A DNA stretch of 64,000 nt from Streptomyces sp. NBC_00285. GTDB lineage: Bacteria; Actinomycetota; Actinomycetes; Streptomycetales; Streptomycetaceae. Of the stretch, positions 9,266 to 17,456 are shown in pieces. Under the pieces are notes generated by a model. That model was not told the origin of the DNA. It searched no databases and saw only the letters and a list, made by a program, of their open reading frames with translations. Location of the stretch: the NCBI RefSeq assembly GCF_036174265.1, contig NZ_CP108055.1, positions 2,356,001 to 2,420,000 on the forward strand, in the 5' to 3' direction. The number at the start of each line of letters is the position of its first letter. Position 1 is the first letter of the stretch. Made by a program: the position numbers and the translations under genes.

Positions 9266-9352
9266 ACCTAACGTTCGCCCTTGAACTCCCACCAGAGTCG
9301 GCGGTGCGTTGACGTTAGGTCCCGTCAAGTGGCGTTAACAAGACGTTGACGT
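9266..9352 (-). promoter_or_regulatory. Promoter region of CitMHS gene with inverted and direct repeats
   Basis: ACCTAACGT (9266-9274) and ACGTTAGGT (9312-9320) form a 9-bp inverted repeat. CGTTGACGT occurs at 9307-9315 and again at 9344-9352, 37 bp apart. The cluster lies directly upstream of the citrate symporter start and is likely a regulatory region. Confidence 0.4.
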
Positions 9353-9395
9353 GCGAGCAATAAGCGCAAAACTGCTGGTCACAGCTTTGCACTGC

Positions 9396-11633
9396 TCACA
9401 GGGCCAGGACGGCGGCAAGTTCCACGGGTACGCCGTTGAGGACCGCGTTGCCCGAGAGCGGGTCGAGCAGGCTGCCGTCGAGGAGCTGGTTGACGTTGAC
9501 GCCGGGGTCCTTGGCGGCGTGGCCGAGCCGGCTCCCGGGACGGTCGTGACCCCAGCCGTGCGGCAGGCTGACCACGCCGGGGCGTACGACGTCGGTGAGT
9601 TCCGCCTCGGTGACCACCTCGCCCCCGGCGCCCTTGATCCGCACCGGGGCGCCGTCCGTCAGGCCGAGCCGCTCGGCGTCCTCGGGATGGATGTGCAGGG
9701 TGCAGCGGTTGGTGCCGCCGGTGAGCGCGGGGACGTTGTGCATCCAGCTGTTGTTGGAGCGGAGGTGCCGGCGGCCGATGAGGACCAGGCCGTCGGCCCG
9801 GTGCCGCAGAGCCTCACGCAGCCTGGGCAGATCGTCCGCGATCGGCTGCGGCAGCAGCTCGACCCTGCCGCTCCTGGTCTTCAGGGGCTGCGGCAGCCGG
9901 GACCCCAGCGGCCCGAGGTCGATGCCGTGCAGATGCGCGAGCAGCTTCGTCAGGCTCAGGCCGTCCGGCCGTACGCCGAAGCCGTCGCCGTAGGGGCCGA
10001 GGCGCAGCATCATGTCGAGCCGCCGCTCGGGGCCGGTGTCGCCGCCCAGTTCGGTGGTGAGGTCGCGGGGGTCGCGGCCGTGCACGGGAGAGTGGGGCTC
10101 CTTGACCGCCTTGCCGAGGGTCTGGCCGATGACCAGGTCGTCCACGGCGGACGGGGCGGCGCCGTGCATGCCGGTCGCGGCGAGGATAAGCCGGGCGAAG
10201 ATCTCCGTCTCCGCCATCCGGCCGGGCTCCAGCGGGACGGCGGGGCGGGTGTACCGGACCTGGTTGCGTACGGCGAGGGTGTTGAACGCGAAGTCGTGGT
10301 GCGGGCTCTGGGAGGGCGGGGGCGGCGGCAGTACGACGTGGGCGTGGCGCGAGGTCTCGTTGAGGTACGGGTCCACGCTGACCATGAAGTCGAGCGAACC
10401 GAGCGCCTTGTCGAGCCGGTCGCCGTCGGGGGCGGAGAGCACGGGGTTGGCGGCGACGGCGATGAGCGCCCGGACCGGCTCGCCCTCCGCGGTCGCGGTG
10501 TCGATCTCCTCGGCGAGCGCGGAGAGCGGCAACTCCCCCTTGGCCTCGGGGTGTCGGCTCACCCGGGAGTGCCAGCGCCCGAGGGCGAACCCGTGACCGG
10601 GTCCGGCGGGACGGGGTGTCCGGTCGGTGGCCGCCTGGGGGAAGAGGGCGCCGCCGGGCCGGTCGAGGTTGCCGGTGAGGATGTTGAGCACGTCGACGAG
10701 CCAGCTCGCCAGGGTGCCGTGCGGGACGGTGCAGCTGCCGATCCGGCCGTATACGGCGGCCGTCGGGGCTGCGGCGAGTTCGCGGGCGAGGGTGCGTGTC
10801 ACCCCGGCGTCCACGTCACAGGCGGCGGCTACGGCCTCGGGGGGGAAGTCCCCCACGGCTTCGCGGAGTTCGTCGAGCCCCTGGAGATGCGGGGCCAACT
10901 CCCCCGGGTCCACGAGGCCTTCCTCGAAGAGCACGTGGGCCATCGCCGCGAGGAGCAGTGCGTCGGTGCCGGGCCGGACGGCGATGTGGCGGTCGGCGAG
11001 CCTCGCGGTGCGGGTGCGGCGGGGGTCGATGACGGTGAGGGTGCCACCGCGGGCCTTCAGCGCCTTGAGCTTGCCGGGGAAGTCGGGGGCGGTGCACAGA
11101 CTCCCGTTGGATTCCAGGGGGTTGGCGCCGATGAGCAGCAGATGGTCGGTGTGGTCGAGGTCGGGCACCGGGATGGCGTTGGCGTCGCCGTACAACAGCC
11201 CGCTGGAGACGTGCTTGGGCATCTGGTCGACGGTGGACGCGGTGAAGATGCTCCGGGTGCCGAGCCCGGCGAGCAGCACCGTCGGGTAGAGGGCGCCGGC
11301 CATGGTGTGGACGTTGGGGTTGCCGAGGACGACCCCGACGGAGTTCGCTCCGTGGCCGTCGACGACCGCCCTGATCCCGGCGGCGACCGCGTCGAAGGCC
11401 TCGTCCCAGGTGGCCTCGCACAGCTCGCCGTCGCGTCGCACGAGGGGGGTGCGCAGCCGGTCGGGGTCCCCGTCGAGGGCCCCGAAGGCGGCCCCCTTCG
11501 GGCAGATGAACCCCTTGCTGAACACGTCGTCACGGTCCCCGCGGGCCCCGGTGACGCGGGTTCCCTCGATGGTGAGGGTCAGCCCGCAGGTGGCCTCGCA
11601 CAGGGGACAGATTCGCAGGGCGGTGCGGGACAC
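9396..11633 (-). CDS. Molybdopterin-dependent oxidoreductase (formate dehydrogenase/nitrate reductase-like)
   Basis: This is a 745-aa member of the DMSO-reductase superfamily. The N-terminal [4Fe-4S] ligands are CPLCEATCGLTL and GFICPKG. The MGD-binding domains follow (TLTVIDPRRTRTARLADRHIAV, LLLIGANPLESNGS), and the C-terminal molydopterin dinucleotide-binding domain ends the protein (RSNNSWMHNVP, VRPGVVSLPHGWGHDRPGS). It has no twin-Arg signal, so it is probably cytoplasmic. The GTG start at 11633 has AGGAGG upstream. A single-subunit enzyme of this kind next to a TetR gene is seen in many actinomycetes; the substrate is unknown. Confidence 0.88.
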   Translation of the reverse strand: MSRTALRICPLCEATCGLTLTIEGTRVTGARGDRDDVFSKGFICPKGAAFGALDGDPDRLRTPLVRRDGELCEATWDEAFDAVAAGIRAVVDGHGANSVGVVLGNPNVHTMAGALYPTVLLAGLGTRSIFTASTVDQMPKHVSSGLLYGDANAIPVPDLDHTDHLLLIGANPLESNGSLCTAPDFPGKLKALKARGGTLTVIDPRRTRTARLADRHIAVRPGTDALLLAAMAHVLFEEGLVDPGELAPHLQGLDELREAVGDFPPEAVAAACDVDAGVTRTLARELAAAPTAAVYGRIGSCTVPHGTLASWLVDVLNILTGNLDRPGGALFPQAATDRTPRPAGPGHGFALGRWHSRVSRHPEAKGELPLSALAEEIDTATAEGEPVRALIAVAANPVLSAPDGDRLDKALGSLDFMVSVDPYLNETSRHAHVVLPPPPPSQSPHHDFAFNTLAVRNQVRYTRPAVPLEPGRMAETEIFARLILAATGMHGAAPSAVDDLVIGQTLGKAVKEPHSPVHGRDPRDLTTELGGDTGPERRLDMMLRLGPYGDGFGVRPDGLSLTKLLAHLHGIDLGPLGSRLPQPLKTRSGRVELLPQPIADDLPRLREALRHRADGLVLIGRRHLRSNNSWMHNVPALTGGTNRCTLHIHPEDAERLGLTDGAPVRIKGAGGEVVTEAELTDVVRPGVVSLPHGWGHDRPGSRLGHAAKDPGVNVNQLLDGSLLDPLSGNAVLNGVPVELAAVLAL

Positions 11634-11670
11634 GGGTCCTCCTGGGGGCAGCGGTGCCTGTCCGGATGAG

Positions 11671-11686
11671 CATACCGACCGGTATG
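11671..11686. promoter_or_regulatory. TetR-type operator upstream of the molybdopterin oxidoreductase
   Basis: CATACCG and CGGTATG are perfect 7-bp arms around a 2-bp centre, 38 bp upstream of the oxidoreductase start and 41 bp past the tetR stop. This ATACCGxxCGGTAT form is the classical operator of many TetR-family proteins, so the adjacent regulator is the obvious candidate. Confidence 0.7.
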
Positions 11687-11726
11687 AACGGTGGGGAGGC
11701 CTTGTCCGGCGAATTCCGCGGGAGCG

Positions 11727-12347
11727 TCAGTCAAGCACCCGCGCGAGATACGCCCGCAGCATCTCCCGTGCCTCCTGGATGATCTGCTCGTCACCGTCCG
11801 GCGCCATCCGGAAGGCCAGGTGCACCAGGGTGTCCGCGGTCTCCACGGCGATCAGGAAGGTGCGGCGCAGGTCGTCGTCCGGTTCGCGGGAGAGATAGCC
11901 GGAGAGAAGCTGGGTGAGCCGGTCGGCGACACGGTGGTTGGGTTCCGCGTGGCGGGCGCCGACGGGGATCTGGTTGCCGAAGTCGACGAGGGAGAAGCCG
12001 GGCGCGGTGCGCTTCATGGCGAGGTACTCGTCGAGCACGACGTCCATCGCCATACGCCAGCCGCCTCCCTCGCCCGACTCCGCGAGGCGGTCGGTGACGC
12101 GGACCGTGAAGCGTTCCAGGTTGCGCTGGGCGAGGGCGTCGACCATCTGCCGCTTGTTGCCGAAGAAACGGTAGACCGAGCCGATGGGCACGCCGGCGCG
12201 CAGTGCGACGGCCCGCGTGCTCAGGGTGTCGTAGCCGACCTCGTCCAGAAGGTCGGCGCAGGCGTCGAGAATCCTGGTCAGCCGTTCGGCACTGCGCCGC
12301 TGCACGGGGGCGCGGCGAAGCGAGGTCGCTTGGGGCACGGGCTTCAT
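11727..12347 (-). CDS. TetR family transcriptional regulator
   Basis: This is a 206-aa repressor. The N-terminal HTH (RLTRILDACADLLDEVGYDT to VPIGSVYRFFGNKRQMVDAL) is a canonical TetR domain, and the C-terminal ligand domain is about 130 residues. I use the ATG at 12347, with GGAAAGG upstream; the frame is open for another 25 codons. It is co-oriented with the molybdopterin oxidoreductase 93 bp downstream, with a palindromic operator in the gap, so it probably represses that gene and perhaps itself. Confidence 0.9.
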   Translation of the reverse strand: MKPVPQATSLRRAPVQRRSAERLTRILDACADLLDEVGYDTLSTRAVALRAGVPIGSVYRFFGNKRQMVDALAQRNLERFTVRVTDRLAESGEGGGWRMAMDVVLDEYLAMKRTAPGFSLVDFGNQIPVGARHAEPNHRVADRLTQLLSGYLSREPDDDLRRTFLIAVETADTLVHLAFRMAPDGDEQIIQEAREMLRAYLARVLD

Positions 12348-12411
12348 GATGCCTTTCCGCCGTGGTCCGGTGAACCCTGCCACCTGGTACGGGGCCGGGA
12401 CCCTGGGGCAG

Positions 12412-13188
12412 TCACCGGCCACCGCCGGTACTCGCCGCGGCCTGCACTTCCGAGGCGCCGCTGCCGGTACTGGTCATGCTGCGCGACTGGGAGGCACGGC
12501 CGCCCGCGCCGGTCATGCTGTCCAGCTGCGTGCCGCCGACACCCGCGGCCGTCCTGAGTTGCGGCTCCGATCCGCCGGCACCCGCACTGGTCGTGAGTTG
12601 TGACTGCGTGCCGTCGCCGCCCGCGCCGGTCATGCTCTGCGACTCCGAGCCGCCGTCCGTGCCAGCCGTAGCCGTGTTAGCCGTAGATCGTGGCTCCGAG
12701 GCCGTGACGTCCGCCGTGCTCTCGATCGGGTCGCCGTCCACGGCCCACACGGTGCCGTCGTCGGCGTACAGCCGGGCGGTGACCTTGTGGGTGCCCTGGG
12801 GGACGTACCCGGCGTCGAGTCGGTAGGCGGGGGTGCGCAGGGTGGTGACGGGGTGGCCGTCCACGAAGAGGACGGCCACGCCGTGGCCGGAGACCGCCCT
12901 GGACGTCGTACCGGTGGGCGAGAAGACGAAGTTCTCGACGTCCAGGCGCACGGACCAGCAGTCGTCCGTGCCCGGCTGCACCTCTATGCCGACGTCGGGG
13001 GCGCTCCCCTGGTCCACCTCGCGGTAGTGCCGCCCCTCGTGGTCGGTGTTGCCGAGGACCTTGCCCACCGGTGAGACCGACTGGCCGTCCTTGTGGTCCT
13101 GTGCCCCACTGGTGCCACAGCTCACGGATCCGGTCACCAGCAGGACACAGACCGCGAGCACGGCAAGGAGTCCCCGCGTCCACGACAT
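12412..13188 (-). CDS. Secreted protein with degenerate Ser/Thr/Gly repeats at the C-terminus
   Basis: This protein of about 258 aa has an N-terminal hydrophobic signal segment (LLAVLAVCVLLVTGSVSC) that may be a weak lipobox. A globular domain of about 120 residues is like NPCBM-type beta-sandwiches (VGIEVQPGTDDCWSVRLDVE, GTHKVTARLYADDGTVWAVDG). The last 80 residues are imperfect repeats of about 13-17 aa with MTGAGG, LTTSAGAGG, RTAAGVGG and SMTSTGSG elements. The likely start is the ATG at 13188, but ten more codons are open upstream. I do not recognise the family with certainty and the function is unknown. Confidence 0.7.
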   Translation of the reverse strand: MSWTRGLLAVLAVCVLLVTGSVSCGTSGAQDHKDGQSVSPVGKVLGNTDHEGRHYREVDQGSAPDVGIEVQPGTDDCWSVRLDVENFVFSPTGTTSRAVSGHGVAVLFVDGHPVTTLRTPAYRLDAGYVPQGTHKVTARLYADDGTVWAVDGDPIESTADVTASEPRSTANTATAGTDGGSESQSMTGAGGDGTQSQLTTSAGAGGSEPQLRTAAGVGGTQLDSMTGAGGRASQSRSMTSTGSGASEVQAAASTGGGR

Positions 13189-13247
13189 GCCCGGGAGCCT
13201 AGAACACGGGTACGACACCGCGAATCCCCCTGGGGTCTGGTTCCGGT

Positions 13248-13264
13248 CCTCCTCCCTGAGGAGG
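13248..13264. promoter_or_regulatory. Hairpin in hmgA upstream region
   Basis: CCTCCTC and GAGGAGG pair around a 3-nt loop in the 175-bp divergent region between the secreted-protein gene and hmgA. A second short dyad (GGTTCC-ACG-GGAAC-like) lies near 13281. Either could be an operator or a weak terminator. Confidence 0.3.
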
Positions 13265-13363
13265 TCACGGACGGGAAATCGGTTCCACGGAACGACCCCT
13301 CTTGCGCCACGGCAACCGCAATCCTACGGTGATGCATAGGAATCAGACCGCAAGGGAGCGACC

Positions 13364-14722
13364 ATGAGCGGGGACGCAACGACCTCGGGCGGGGACGCGG
13401 CCGACGCGCGCGGGAACGCGCGGAAGACCGCCGAGGGCCTGGCCCACCTCTCCGGCTTCGGCAACGAACACGCGTCGGAAGCCGTCCCCGGCGCCCTGCC
13501 CGAGGGCCGCAACGCCCCGCAGCGCGCCCCCCTCGGCCTGTACGCGGAGCAGCTCAGCGGCTCGGCGTTCACGGAGCCCCGCGCCCACAACCGCCGCTCG
13601 TGGCTGTACCGGATCCGTCCGTCGGCCGCGCACCCGGCGTTCACGCACACCCACAACGGCCGGATCCGCACCGCCCCCTTCACGGAGTCGGTCCCGGACC
13701 CGAACAGGCTGCGCTGGGACCCGCTGCCGCAGCCCACGGAGGGCACGGACTTCCTCGCCGGCCTGTGGACCCTCGGCGGCAACGGCGACGTCACCCAGCG
13801 CACCGGCATGGCCGTGCACCTCTACCACGCCACCGACTCGATGGACCGCGTCTTCAGTGACGCCGACGGCGAGCTGCTGATCGTCCCGGAGCGCGGCGGG
13901 CTGCTGCTGCGCACGGAGTTCGGGCTGCTGCATGTGGAGCCGGGACATGTGGCGCTGATCCCTCGTGGGGTGCGGTTCCGTGTGGAGCTGCTCAGCGATT
14001 CCGCCCGCGGTTATGTGTGCGAGAACTACGGGGCGCCCTTCCAGCTCCCCGACCTCGGCCCGATCGGCGCCAACGGCCTGGCCAACGCCCGCGACTTCCG
14101 GGCCCCCGTCGCCGCCTACGAGGACGTCGAGGGGCCGGTGGAGGTGGTCAACAAGTTCTGCGGCAACCTCTGGACGGCGACCTACGACCACTCACCGCTC
14201 GACGTCGTCGCCTGGCACGGCAACCATGTGCCGTACGTCTACGACCTGCGCCGCTTCAACGTCATCGGCAGCGTCTCCTACGACCACCCCGACCCGTCGA
14301 TCTTCACCGTGCTGACGTCCCCGTCGGACACCCCGGGCCTGGCCGGCGTCGACTTCGTGGTGTTCGCGCCACGCTGGCTGGTCGGCGAGGACACCTTCCG
14401 GCCGCCGTACTTCCACCGGAACGTGATGAGCGAGTACATGGGCCTGATCGAGGGCGCCTACGACGCGAAGGCGCAGGGTTTCGTGCCGGGCGGCGGTTCC
14501 CTGCACAACATGATGTCGGCGCACGGACCCGACCGGGAGACGTTCGACAGGGCGAGCGCGGCCGAACTCAAGCCGCAGAAGGTGGACGACGGCCTCGCCT
14601 TCATGTTCGAGACGCGGTGGCCGGTGACGCTCACCGCGCACGCGGCCCGGGCTGACCACCTCCAACCGCACTACGACGACGTGTGGCGGGGCCTCGAACG
14701 TCACTTCCGCCCGTTGCACTGA
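13364..14722 (+). CDS. hmgA: Homogentisate 1,2-dioxygenase
   Basis: This 452-aa enzyme opens the homogentisate ring to maleylacetoacetate in tyrosine/phenylalanine catabolism. Recognition is by near-full-length family features: [11 protein letters not shown] at the N-terminus, and the iron ligands in [18 protein letters not shown] (His and Glu) and SAHGPD (His). The length equals the family norm. The start has AAGGGAGCG upstream. It is followed after 27 bp by a GntR/UTRA regulator in the same direction. Neighbouring maleylacetoacetate isomerase and fumarylacetoacetase genes are not in the window. Confidence 0.96.
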   Translation: MSGDATTSGGDAADARGNARKTAEGLAHLSGFGNEHASEAVPGALPEGRNAPQRAPLGLYAEQLSGSAFTEPRAHNRRSWLYRIRPSAAHPAFTHTHNGRIRTAPFTESVPDPNRLRWDPLPQPTEGTDFLAGLWTLGGNGDVTQRTGMAVHLYHATDSMDRVFSDADGELLIVPERGGLLLRTEFGLLHVEPGHVALIPRGVRFRVELLSDSARGYVCENYGAPFQLPDLGPIGANGLANARDFRAPVAAYEDVEGPVEVVNKFCGNLWTATYDHSPLDVVAWHGNHVPYVYDLRRFNVIGSVSYDHPDPSIFTVLTSPSDTPGLAGVDFVVFAPRWLVGEDTFRPPYFHRNVMSEYMGLIEGAYDAKAQGFVPGGGSLHNMMSAHGPDRETFDRASAAELKPQKVDDGLAFMFETRWPVTLTAHAARADHLQPHYDDVWRGLERHFRPLH

Positions 14723-14749
14723 CCGATCCGCGGAAGGTACGGATAGCCC

Positions 14750-15499
14750 GTGACCTCCTTCGCTCCGGACTCGATCGTCCTGAACCGCAAGCTGCCGCTC
14801 TGGTACCAGGTGTCGCAGTCCCTGCGCGCCTCGATACTCGGCCGCTCACCCCAGGACCCCCTCCGCCTGCCCACCGAGGAACAACTGGCGGGGCACTACG
14901 GCGTGAGCGTGCTGACCATGCGGCAGGCGCTCAAGGAGCTGGAGGACGAGGGGCTGATCACCCGGCACCGCCGCCGGGGCACCTTCATCGAGCCGGACGC
15001 CCGCCGGGGCGCCCCGGTCCGGCTGCTCGGCTCGGTGGACGCGATCGTGGCCCAGCAGTCCGGCATGACGACCGAACTGCTGGAGCACGGCAAGTCGTCC
15101 GTGCCGACCGAACTCGCCGAGTACTTCCCGGAGTTCGACGAGGTGGCGACGTACCACCGGCTGCGCTGCGACGAGCGGACGGGCGAGCCGACCAACCACG
15201 CCCGCAACTACGTCCGGCCCGAACTCGCGGCCCGCATCGACCCGTCCGACCTGCTGCGCTGGCCGATGACGAAGGTGCTCAAGGACGTCGTCGGCGCGGA
15301 CATCAGCCGCATCACGGACACCGTGGAGGCGCGGCTGGCGGACCCGGAGACCGCGCGTCTGCTCCAAGTCCCGCTGCTCAGCCCGATCCTGCACTACACC
15401 GGAGTCACCTACGACCCGGACGGCCGGGTGCTGGACGCGGCGGTGATCCACTACCGGGGGGACCGGTTCTCCTTCACGGTGACTCTGGACGCCACATGA
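14750..15499 (+). CDS. GntR family regulator with UTRA domain (HutC subfamily)
   Basis: This is a 249-aa regulator. The N-terminal winged helix (LPLWYQVSQSLRASI to LPTEEQLAGHYGVSVLTMRQALKELEDEGLI) is followed by a UTRA ligand domain (residues about 90-245). The start is GTG at 14750 with GGAAGG upstream. It lies directly behind hmgA and may control aromatic amino-acid catabolism, which is inference from position only. Its stop overlaps a possible ATG of the next gene. Confidence 0.9.
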   Translation: MTSFAPDSIVLNRKLPLWYQVSQSLRASILGRSPQDPLRLPTEEQLAGHYGVSVLTMRQALKELEDEGLITRHRRRGTFIEPDARRGAPVRLLGSVDAIVAQQSGMTTELLEHGKSSVPTELAEYFPEFDEVATYHRLRCDERTGEPTNHARNYVRPELAARIDPSDLLRWPMTKVLKDVVGADISRITDTVEARLADPETARLLQVPLLSPILHYTGVTYDPDGRVLDAAVIHYRGDRFSFTVTLDAT

Positions 15500-15525
15500 A
15501 CCCACTGTCCGTCACTGGTCGTACG

Positions 15526-16680
15526 ATGCCCAGCGTGACGCACGACGACGCTCCGCCGCTGGCGGACCTCATGCCGTGGTCCGTCGCACCGCCGCGGCTC
15601 GGCCGGGGGTGGCCGACGGGCCCCGACGCGGCCTCCCTGAAAGCCCGCTGGGACGCCCTGCTGAAGGCCGAGGGTCCCGACCGGGAGGCCCTGTTCGAGC
15701 CGACGCGCTCGCGCACCCTGCGCTCGGCGGTCGGGCAGCTGCCTGGGCGGACGGGCGGCACGGAGAGGCTCGCGCGCGCTTCAGGCCCCTGCCCGGAGCC
15801 GGTACGGGTCCTGCACGCGCCCTTCGACGAGCAGTGGCTGATCCCGGACCACCGGCTGATCGACGCGGCCCGGCCCGAGTTGTGGCGGGTCGCCGACGAC
15901 GACCAGGTGTTCGTGGTGGAGACGCCCGCGAACGCGCAGGGCGCCCGGCTCTTCGCGACCTCCGTGCTCCCGCTGCTGCGGCCCGGCCGGATCCGCCCGC
16001 TGTACCGGCGCCCGGGCGGCACGGAACCGAACCTGTCCCCGGGCCTGCTGGAGCACCTGCGGACCCGGCTCGGAATCGAGGTGGCACCCCCGGACGTCCT
16101 CGGCTGGATCCTGGCGGCGGTCCGCCCCGACCTCACCGTCCCGCTCACCGACGACCCCGGACTCTGGTCCCGCGGCGTCGAGTGGGGCCGCCGCACCCTC
16201 TGGCTGATGCGACGGCACGGCGACCGCCCGAAGCTGCCCGGAGGCCGCCGTCCCTACGTCCGCGCGCCGCTCCCCTCGCGCCCGGTGCTCCTGGCCTACG
16301 ACCGCAACGAGGAGGCCCTGCTCCTGGACGAGGGCCGCATCTCGCCGGTACCACCCGAGGCCTGGGACTTCGAGGTGGCCGGCGTGCGGGTCCTGGAGCA
16401 GTGGTTCACGGCCCGGGTCACGGAGCCCGAACCCGGCACCCTGGCGGCGATCCGCCCGGCGACCTGGCCGCAGACGTGGACGTCGGAGCTGCTGGAGCTG
16501 ATCGCCGCGCTGGCCCTGCTGGCGGAACTCCAGCCCCCGTGGGACGAGTTGACGTCCCGGATCACGGCGGCCGACCTGCGCGGGGCGGGCGTGCTCCCGG
16601 TGCCGGAGCCGGCACGCCGGCCGGCGTCGGTCCTGGACGGCCACGAGGAGGGGCCGGAGGGGCAGCTCGCGCTGATCTAA
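15526..16680 (+). CDS. Type ISP restriction/modification-like protein, C-terminal part only
   Basis: This 384-aa soluble protein begins MPSVTHDDAPPLADLMPWSV. The frame is open further and another ATG at 15496 overlaps the GntR stop (ATGA). Segments such as FDEQWLIPDHRLIDAARPELW, GRIRPLYRR and NLSPGLLEHLRTRLG resemble the target-recognition end of type ISP restriction-modification enzymes. Streptomyces homologues carry that label, from memory. There are no methyltransferase or helicase motifs, so it is not a working restriction enzyme alone. The real role may be different. It is convergent with and overlaps the next tetR gene by 4 bp. Confidence 0.6.
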   Translation: MPSVTHDDAPPLADLMPWSVAPPRLGRGWPTGPDAASLKARWDALLKAEGPDREALFEPTRSRTLRSAVGQLPGRTGGTERLARASGPCPEPVRVLHAPFDEQWLIPDHRLIDAARPELWRVADDDQVFVVETPANAQGARLFATSVLPLLRPGRIRPLYRRPGGTEPNLSPGLLEHLRTRLGIEVAPPDVLGWILAAVRPDLTVPLTDDPGLWSRGVEWGRRTLWLMRRHGDRPKLPGGRRPYVRAPLPSRPVLLAYDRNEEALLLDEGRISPVPPEAWDFEVAGVRVLEQWFTARVTEPEPGTLAAIRPATWPQTWTSELLELIAALALLAELQPPWDELTSRITAADLRGAGVLPVPEPARRPASVLDGHEEGPEGQLALI

Positions 16681-17393
16681 CGCGGGCCCGGGTCGAAGGC
16701 GTCCAGCACCCGTTCCAGTGCCCGCACGAACACCGCCTCCAGATCGATCGGCCCGCTGTCCTCCATGAAGGCCGCGGCCAGCCGCGGATACGCGCCGGTG
16801 GCCACCTGACCGCCCAGGTAGGCGATCCGGACCGCGTTCTCCTCCTCCTCGGACCAGGGCATGGAACGGGTACGTTCGGTGGTGGCGATCTCGTTGGCCG
16901 TGTACGTCGTGACGACGCCGTTGAGCAGGGCGACCAGCTCCATCTTCACGCCGTACGGAACGGCGAGCGGTTCGAGACAGTCCAGGCAGTGCTCCAGGTA
17001 CCGCAGTGAGTTGGGGCTGAAGCCGTAGACCCCCGACATCAGACGCGGCACCCAGGTGTGCCGGCGCATGATGGCGCGGGTCTCCTCCGCGTTGCGGATC
17101 ATGTCGGCGCGCCAGTCGCCCGTGGGCTCGGGGATGTCGTGCTCGGCACCGATCGCGTCAATCATCAGCTCGTACAGGTCCTCCTTACGGGGGACGTAGT
17201 TGTACAGCGACATCGTTCCGCAGCCCAGTTCGGCCGCGATGTGCCGCATGGACACGGCCTCCAGCCCACCGGCGTCGGCGAGCCGCACCGCCGCGGCCGC
17301 GATGTCGGCCCGCGTGAGCGCGGGCCTCGGACCACGCCCCGTCCGCTCGGGACGCGCCCAGATCACTTCGGGTACGGCCGCTCGGCCTGCCAT
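16677..17393 (-). CDS. TetR family regulator of the adjacent ABC exporter
   Basis: This is a 238-aa repressor with an N-terminal HTH (ALTRADIAAAAVRLADAG to LGCGTMSLYNYVPRKEDLYELM) and a large C-terminal domain typical of TetR proteins that control drug exporters. It has its own ATG at 17393 with GAGGTGATG upstream. It is divergent from the ATPase gene, and the 63-bp intergenic region holds a perfect 7-3-7 palindrome. A second copy lies within the first codons of the ATPase gene. This strongly suggests TetR autoregulation and exporter repression, relieved by a transported ligand. Confidence 0.92.
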   Translation of the reverse strand: MAGRAAVPEVIWARPERTGRGPRPALTRADIAAAAVRLADAGGLEAVSMRHIAAELGCGTMSLYNYVPRKEDLYELMIDAIGAEHDIPEPTGDWRADMIRNAEETRAIMRRHTWVPRLMSGVYGFSPNSLRYLEHCLDCLEPLAVPYGVKMELVALLNGVVTTYTANEIATTERTRSMPWSEEEENAVRIAYLGGQVATGAYPRLAAAFMEDSGPIDLEAVFVRALERVLDAFDPGPR

Positions 17394-17421
17394 CGGTCAT
17401 CACCTCGGCCACCATCCTAGT

Positions 17422-17438
17422 TACGTACAGCGTACGTA
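17422..17438. promoter_or_regulatory. Operator site 1 for the TetR/ABC locus
   Basis: TACGTAC-AGC-GTACGTA is a perfect 7-bp inverted repeat in the divergent intergenic region. The centre is 43 bp from that of site 2, about four helical turns. Confidence 0.75.
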
Positions 17439-17456
17439 GTGCGCTATGGTCACCCC

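Noticed and set aside
9351..11669. 772-aa plus-strand frame opposite the molybdopterin oxidoreductase
   Set aside because: The opposite strand encodes a clear enzyme with Fe-S and MGD motifs; the plus frame has a repetitive Gly/Val/Asp-rich composition typical of antisense frames.
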